Shown: positions 5,429-8,698 of the stretch, piece after piece
Layout: every line of letters starts with the position of its first letter
Position numbering within the stretch: position 1 is the first letter of the stretch
Assembly: GCA_016935955.1 (NCBI GenBank)
Contig: JAFGPY010000340.1
Coordinates: 1-8,698, forward strand
Source of the DNA: Planctomycetota bacterium
GTDB lineage: Bacteria; Planctomycetota; Phycisphaerae; FEN-1346; JAACEH01
Length of the DNA stretch: 8,698 bases
Direction: 5' to 3'
The notes under the pieces: generated by a model
Told to the model about the DNA's origin: nothing
Database searches by the model: none
Seen by the model: the letters and a program-made list of their open reading frames with translations, nothing else
Program-made: the position numbers and the translations under genes

Positions 5429-6976
5429 CTACGGCCCCGGCTCGACGGGCACCAGGGCATCCGACTTCACCACGCGGATGAACACCGGGTTGCTGATCGT
5501 CTTGCCCTGCCACACCTTCGGCCCTTCGCCGCCGCGCGGCTTCACGCTGTAGGTCGCCTGCACCTTGTACGTGCCCGGCTCGTCGAACGAGAACAGCGTC
5601 ATGCCGTCGCGCTCGTAGCTGCTCGTCAGTTGCGACTTGTCGTCGCCGCCCTCCACCAGGCTGGCCGCATCGCGACCGTACCAACTGTTGATGTTGATGA
5701 CCTTGCCCCAGAACCCCAGCCGTCGCAGGTACGCGTAGGGATAGTAGCTCTCGGTCTTCGGAGCGTCGTCGCCGGAGGGCCGCTGGAACATCTGCCGCAC
5801 GGCCGGACTGCCGGCCTGCTCCTGGACGGCCACGAGCAACGTGCGCTCCAGCCGCGCGTCGACCGTCACCGGCACGTCGCCGGCATTGATCAGCCGCACT
5901 TCCATCAGGATCGGCTCGCCGACGGCGAACTCGGCCTTGACGGGTTTCAGCAGCACGGCCATGCCGTTGGCCGGTTCGCCCGGGCGGTAGGCCTCGGGCG
6001 ACGGAATGCGGACGGCCAGCGGGCCTTCCGGCTCGTCGACCGGACGCGCCGCCGGCAGGTCGGCCGGGGCGACGATCTGGACGTTCATCGTGTTGGACTG
6101 CAGCACTTCTTTGCCGTCCGGCGTGCCCACCAGCAGCTGCACCATGTAGTTGCCGGCCCGCGACAGGTCGAAGTACTGGCCCAGGTCGAGTTCCTTCTCG
6201 TAGTCCCTCTCGCCGCGAATCACGAGCGGCATCTCCGTCGGCTCGCCCATGTGCAGCGAGTCCTTGGCGGCCGCGGGATTGCCGCGACTGTCGATCACGG
6301 TGATCATGCCCCGCCCCGACAGGTACAGCCCGCCGTCGCGAGTCTCCAGCGGCGCGGAGTCGTACATCACGGCCTCGGTCCCGGCGTTCTCGATCGTCAC
6401 GCGGATCGGCGCCGGCTTGCCCGACTTGAAAGGCGGATCGACCGCCGCAATGCGAACCCGTAGCGGCGACGTGGTCGCCACCGGAGCCGTCTCCGCGGTC
6501 CCTGTGGCCGTGGCCTTGCCGGTAGCCACCTCCAGCAGCTTGTCGGCCTCCGGCGTGCCGCTGATGAATCCGGCCGACTGCACCAGCCGGAAGTGCCCCT
6601 GCCCCAGCTTCTCCAGCGGACTCAGCGGCAACACGAACTCGCTGCCCGACACGTCGCGCCGCGAGGTGCCCAGGTCGCTGATCGGGCTGGCCACGTAGAC
6701 CAGCACGGTCTCGTCCTTGCACTCGCCGCGAACGACCTTCAGCACGCGGAACGGCACCTGCCAGGGCAGCCCCGACTCGTCGGCTCCCTGCGACACCGGG
6801 TCGCCCGTGGCCTGGGCCACGACGACGGCCTGGGCGTCATCGACCATCGACTTGAGCTCATCGAAACTGAAACGCCGACCCAGTTCCTGGGCCGACACGT
6901 CGGCCGCCACAGACAGTCCCAACGCCAACAGGGCTGCCGCCGCGGCGACTCTGGATACGCACAACGTGGATTTCAC
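5429..6976 (-). CDS. Secreted protein with two Ig-like beta-sandwich segments, unknown function
   Basis: I do not recognise a named family. Numbering from GTG at 6976 (515 aa), residues 1-29 are a Sec signal peptide: K2 and R9, an Ala/Leu core 10-21, and a likely signal peptidase I site after VSA (29). Residues 38-135 have the pattern of secreted proteins whose strands read 'AQAVVVAQ...FRVLKVVRGE...VLVYV', possibly an OB-like fold. An Ala/Thr linker (about 151-170) follows. Segments 171-301 and 341-503 each look like a beta sandwich, and each ends in a similar strand (G-N-Y-M-V-Q and G-T-Y-K-V-Q). There is no catalytic motif, lipobox or membrane anchor. The GTG start has GAGG 8 bases upstream (6988 to 6985). 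A sigma-70-like promoter and a G-rich tract lie about 130-200 bases upstream and a terminator beyond the 3' end, so it is probably monocistronic. Export is well supported; a periplasmic or surface binding role is a guess. Confidence 0.85.
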   Translation of the reverse strand: MKSTLCVSRVAAAAALLALGLSVAADVSAQELGRRFSFDELKSMVDDAQAVVVAQATGDPVSQGADESGLPWQVPFRVLKVVRGECKDETVLVYVASPISDLGTSRRDVSGSEFVLPLSPLEKLGQGHFRLVQSAGFISGTPEADKLLEVATGKATATGTAETAPVATTSPLRVRIAAVDPPFKSGKPAPIRVTIENAGTEAVMYDSAPLETRDGGLYLSGRGMITVIDSRGNPAAAKDSLHMGEPTEMPLVIRGERDYEKELDLGQYFDLSRAGNYMVQLLVGTPDGKEVLQSNTMNVQIVAPADLPAARPVDEPEGPLAVRIPSPEAYRPGEPANGMAVLLKPVKAEFAVGEPILMEVRLINAGDVPVTVDARLERTLLVAVQEQAGSPAVRQMFQRPSGDDAPKTESYYPYAYLRRLGFWGKVININSWYGRDAASLVEGGDDKSQLTSSYERDGMTLFSFDEPGTYKVQATYSVKPRGGEGPKVWQGKTISNPVFIRVVKSDALVPVEPGP

Positions 6977-7111
6977 TGGCTCGTCCTCACCATGCGGGCT
7001 CTCAAACCGGCTCTGACACGTGTTCGAGAGGGATGAATGATAGCCGAACGCCCCGTGCCGGGCCTGCCCGCCGTCCTTGCGCCCCCGCTTCGCCGGGGCC
7101 GAATGCGGTGT

Positions 7112-7139
7112 ATTCTACCCCACAATCCCCGGAAAGCAA
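7112..7139 (-). promoter_or_regulatory. Candidate sigma-70 promoter of the secreted-protein gene
   Basis: On the minus strand TTGCTT (7139 to 7134) and TAGAAT (7117 to 7112) are separated by 16 bases; the -10 box matches five of six consensus positions and the -35 box three. It would give a leader of about 130 bases before the GTG at 6976. That leader contains an imperfect GC hairpin at about 7081-7099. Confidence 0.45.
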
Positions 7140-7147
7140 GCGCTACT

Positions 7148-7181
7148 CCCACCCCAGCCCCCCACCCCAGCCCGCCCGCCC
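7148..7181 (-). promoter_or_regulatory. Potential G-quadruplex tract
   Basis: The minus strand has seven runs of three to six G (7181-7179, 7177-7175, 7173-7171, 7168-7165, 7163-7158, 7155-7152, 7150-7148) separated by single or double bases. This far exceeds the usual four-tract definition. It ends 9 bases before the candidate -35 box on the same strand as the secreted-protein gene. Confidence 0.55.
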
Positions 7182-7211
7182 TTGACAGGAAGGCAACGGC
7201 CCCGAGGGGCC
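7181..7211. repeat. Diverged copy of the TTGAC-loop repeat
   Basis: CTTGACAGGAAGG (7181-7193) followed by the palindrome GGCCCC-GA-GGGGCC (7198-7211) parallels the order at 4958-4986 (CTTGACGGGAGAGG then GGCCC-GAA-GGGCC). The similarity is partial, so I call it an eroded copy. Confidence 0.4.
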
Positions 7212-7222
7212 ACGTGAAGTAA

Positions 7223-7249
7223 CGCATGGGACCGTGGGATCCACCCTGC
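7223..7249 (-). repeat. Degenerate REP-type palindrome
   Basis: Read on the minus strand this segment aligns with the 28-bp REP-type element at 8345-8372: it shares the AGGGTGG, TCC, CCCA and GCG blocks but has several substitutions and one length change. The hairpin is mostly lost and the GTAG head is GCAG. Confidence 0.4.
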
Positions 7250-7339
7250 AGACAAAAGGGTCAGGGTCGTGCTGACAGGCATTGCATTGGTGGTGTGTTG
7301 GATGTGGTCCAAGAGCCATGACAAAGGTAAGGCCTAAAT

Positions 7340-7403
7340 GTGGTGGGTCCCCCGCACCCACCGTCTAATAAAACCCGCGTGGGTCCGGTGGACCCACCCT
7401 ACG
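7340..7403. repeat. REPIN-like pair including a perfect 28-bp REP-type element
   Basis: The left half has a GTGG head (7340-7343) and a hairpin GGTGGGT (7342-7348)/ACCCACC (7356-7362). The right half (7376-7403) is read from the minus strand with a GTAG head and arms GTGGGTCC/GGACCCAC around a 3-base loop. A 13-base spacer separates the halves. The right half is the exact 28-bp inverted copy of 8345-8372. Lying 47 bp past the ankyrin-gene stop, it could also act as a weak transcript-end structure. Confidence 0.6.
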
Positions 7404-7450
7404 GACTGCTGTATCGACCTCTTCCTTGTCCTCTTAAGGGACAGCTACGG

Positions 7451-8260
7451 TCATTCCTTGGCCCCATGCTTCTTGAGCAACGCAATGATCTCGGTCCTCT
7501 TGTAGTGCTCCTTGGCCTCTTTCAATGCCGAGTAACCATAGCCGGTCTTCGCGTTGACGTCCGCCCCCGCGTTGATCAGCGCCTCGGCAATCTCAACGCT
7601 GTTGCCTCGGATGGCCTCATGCAGCGGGGTCAGGCGTTCATAGTCCTGCACTGCGTTGACGTCAGCCCCGTGCTCAATAAGCAGCAAAGCGACCTCCACA
7701 CTATCATTCATTGCAGCATCGTGTAGCGCAGTACGCCGAAAACGATCGCGGGCGTTCACATCCAGACCCTTGCCGATCAGGAATGCCACTATTTCTGCGC
7801 CTCCCCCCGGCCACTTCGGACTCCGCGCTGCGGCCATGCGCAGAAGCGTCCTTCCGGTGTTGTCGGTGGTTTCAATGTCGGCCCCGCTGTCCAGCAGCAA
7901 TTGCAGAGTCACCATATTGCCGAATCTGGCTGCTAAGGCCAGTGGCGTCATGCCGTCTGCGTCCCTAGCCTCGATGTCGGCGCCATGGGCAAGCAGTGAC
8001 TTGATCACCGCCATGTGATTGTTGTCAGCAGCTTGATGAAGAGCTGTTTCGCCATACTTCCGTTGCACGTTTACCCAGTCCGGATGGGCCTTCAACACGG
8101 CCTCCACCTCGGCCAGATCGCCGTTCCTTGCGGCCTCCGTGAAGGCCACCTGCTCAGGTGGCGGCTCACTTCGCGGCGGCACCGGCTTGCCTCTGCCACC
8201 ACTGCAGCCAACGAGCACCAACGACAACCCGCACAGAATAGCGAGAGGTGTTCTGCCCAA
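7451..8260 (-). CDS. Ankyrin-repeat lipoprotein
   Basis: The 269-residue product begins with a lipoprotein signal: a short hydrophobic core (L6-V17) and lipobox LVGC with the lipidated cysteine at 19, then a Gly/Pro/Arg-rich tether (20-36). Ankyrin repeats fill the rest: about 37-66 (degenerate), 69-99, 102-132, 135-171 (with an insert around the PKWPGGG segment), 175-204, 209-238 and a partial cap 241-268. The hallmarks TALHQAA, TPLALAA, HGAD and GADVNA are plain. Such repeats bind proteins, so a membrane-anchored, periplasm-facing binding role is likely but the partner is unknown. No Asp is at position +2, consistent with outer-membrane sorting under the E. coli rule, which may not apply here. 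The start is TTG at 8260, fixed by AGGAGG with a 7-base spacer. One counted line is about 53% GC, much lower than mrfA. REP-type palindromes flank it on both sides. Confidence 0.9.
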   Translation of the reverse strand: MGRTPLAILCGLSLVLVGCSGGRGKPVPPRSEPPPEQVAFTEAARNGDLAEVEAVLKAHPDWVNVQRKYGETALHQAADNNHMAVIKSLLAHGADIEARDADGMTPLALAARFGNMVTLQLLLDSGADIETTDNTGRTLLRMAAARSPKWPGGGAEIVAFLIGKGLDVNARDRFRRTALHDAAMNDSVEVALLLIEHGADVNAVQDYERLTPLHEAIRGNSVEIAEALINAGADVNAKTGYGYSALKEAKEHYKRTEIIALLKKHGAKE

Positions 8261-8267
8261 TGAATGT

Positions 8268-8273
8268 CCTCCT
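8268..8273 (-). promoter_or_regulatory. Ribosome binding site that fixes a TTG start
   Basis: A complete AGGAGG on the minus strand lies 7 bases before TTG at 8260. No in-frame ATG or GTG sits near it, and the lipoprotein signal begins right after the TTG. Confidence 0.75.
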
Positions 8274-8344
8274 CTCGAGCAAGCCTGCCACGCACAACTT
8301 CACTATGCGTCGGCACGCTCATCAACCGCCTCGCGCTAGCAGTG

Positions 8345-8372
8345 CGTAGGGTGGGTCCACCGGACCCACGCG
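8345..8372 (-). repeat. 28-bp REP-type palindrome next to the RAYT gene
   Basis: On the plus strand a GTAG head is followed by arms GTGGGTCC and GGACCCAC around ACC. The full 28 bp is the perfect reverse complement of 7376-7403. It starts 12 bp after the RAYT stop codon, where cognate REPs are usually found. The strand is given as the transcription direction of the adjacent transposase. Confidence 0.65.
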
Positions 8373-8384
8373 CTTCAAGTCGAT

Positions 8385-8698
8385 TCACTCTCCATCAAGT
8401 TCCATCCCGGCGATTGGCGGACAATCGTCGGTGCCCCAGTCTTCCGGATACGTACCCAGCCGCACGTGGCGGTGGAACGTCGACCATGGCCAGTCCCGGA
8501 CACGCATCACCTGTCCGTGCTTAACCGGATTCCAATGAATGTAGTCCATGTGCCGTGCAAGATCGTTCTCGTCGCGCACCACGTGTTCCCAGAAACGACG
8601 CTGCCATACGTCGCGTTCCCCCCGGCGACGACGAACCGGGGCCAGGTCGGCGGTTGGCCGACCATCGCGGAGCAGATCCTTAGTGACTCGCATCTTCA
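8385..8698 (-). CDS. REP-associated tyrosine transposase (RAYT), C-terminal part
   Basis: This is the C-terminal part of a TnpA_REP/RAYT protein (IS200/IS605-related HUH single-strand nuclease group). The visible signature is WQRRFWEHVV, then YIHWNPVKHG with the conserved tyrosine presumed catalytic, then DWPWSTFHRHVRLGTYPEDWG close to the end. The frame stays open to the window edge. The methionine codon at 8693 is probably internal, because the N-terminal part with the HUH (His-x-His) site is missing and must lie beyond the window. RAYTs act on GTAG/GTGG-headed REP hairpins; one such hairpin starts 12 bp past the stop, and others are scattered through the window. The tail after the signature (about 15 residues) is unremarkable. 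Whether the full gene is intact cannot be judged here. Confidence 0.88.
   Translation of the reverse strand, partial: KMRVTKDLLRDGRPTADLAPVRRRRGERDVWQRRFWEHVVRDENDLARHMDYIHWNPVKHGQVMRVRDWPWSTFHRHVRLGTYPEDWGTDDCPPIAGMELDGE

Larger units (their letters stand above)
6977..7450. other. Intergenic region between the secreted-protein and ankyrin genes
   Basis: These 474 bases hold no supported gene. From left to right there is a leader with the ribosome site of the secreted-protein gene (GAGG, 6988 to 6985), the candidate promoter, the G-rich tract, eroded repeats (7181-7249), the REPIN-like pair (7340-7403) and a weak 5-bp hairpin (7427-7443) after the ankyrin-gene stop. Confidence 0.55.

Noticed and set aside
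3278..6463. 1061-codon open frame on the plus strand
   Set aside because: It lies opposite mrfA, a repeat gap and the secreted-protein gene. Its translation is Arg/His/Gln-rich and reads through palindromes, as expected of the antisense frame in GC-rich DNA. The minus-strand genes carry clear family motifs.
5367..6722. 451-codon minus-strand open frame
   Set aside because: It is a shifted frame of the secreted-protein gene, dominated by Arg/Gly/Ala. The in-frame product has a signal peptide and balanced composition.
8300..8344. Sigma-70 promoter for the ankyrin gene
   Set aside because: TTGATG is present on the minus strand but no acceptable -10 box lies 16-18 bases downstream.

Overview
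The window is a GC-rich chromosomal stretch (one hand-counted 60-base line inside mrfA is about 70% GC). All six supported genes lie on the minus strand, so it reads right to left. A cleaved Sec signal peptide, a lipobox lipoprotein, a sigma-54-type promoter, a RAYT transposase and palindromic repeats in nearly every intergenic gap suggest a free-living, high-GC, Gram-negative-type bacterium. A planctomycete (Phycisphaerae-like) is my best guess, but it rests on general impression and no marker gene confirms it.

Layout in transcription order. (1) The right edge holds the C-terminal part of a REP-associated tyrosine transposase (RAYT). (2) Next is an ankyrin-repeat lipoprotein with a TTG start and a strong Shine-Dalgarno, flanked by a perfect 28-bp inverted pair of REP-type palindromes. 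(3) A 474-bp gap carries REP-like repeats, a very G-rich tract and a candidate sigma-70 promoter. (4) A secreted 515-residue protein with two beta-sandwich-like segments follows, ending in a repeat and then an intrinsic terminator. (5) The mrfA-mrfB (yprA-yprB) pair encodes a DEXH helicase with a C-terminal cysteine cluster and a DEDD exonuclease. In Bacillus subtilis this pair repairs mitomycin C damage. (6) An 85-residue coiled-coil protein has its own sigma-54-type promoter and an intrinsic terminator. (7) The left 480 bp holds stacked palindromes and no gene.

The most notable signal is between mrfA and mrfB. An 18-bp piece of the mrfA 3' end is repeated just upstream of mrfB, bracketing a 328-bp block that contains two nearly identical 87-bp palindromic elements. 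The upstream copy still reads in frame to a TGA four bases before the mrfB GTG start. The simplest reading is that a repeat block inserted into the last codons of mrfA with an 18-bp duplication, separating two genes that were once almost contiguous. A third copy of the 87-bp element lies near 5.3 kb. All three fit a REPIN: GTAG-headed hairpins in inverted orientation, foldable as a cloverleaf, with one compensatory base-pair change in the central stem.
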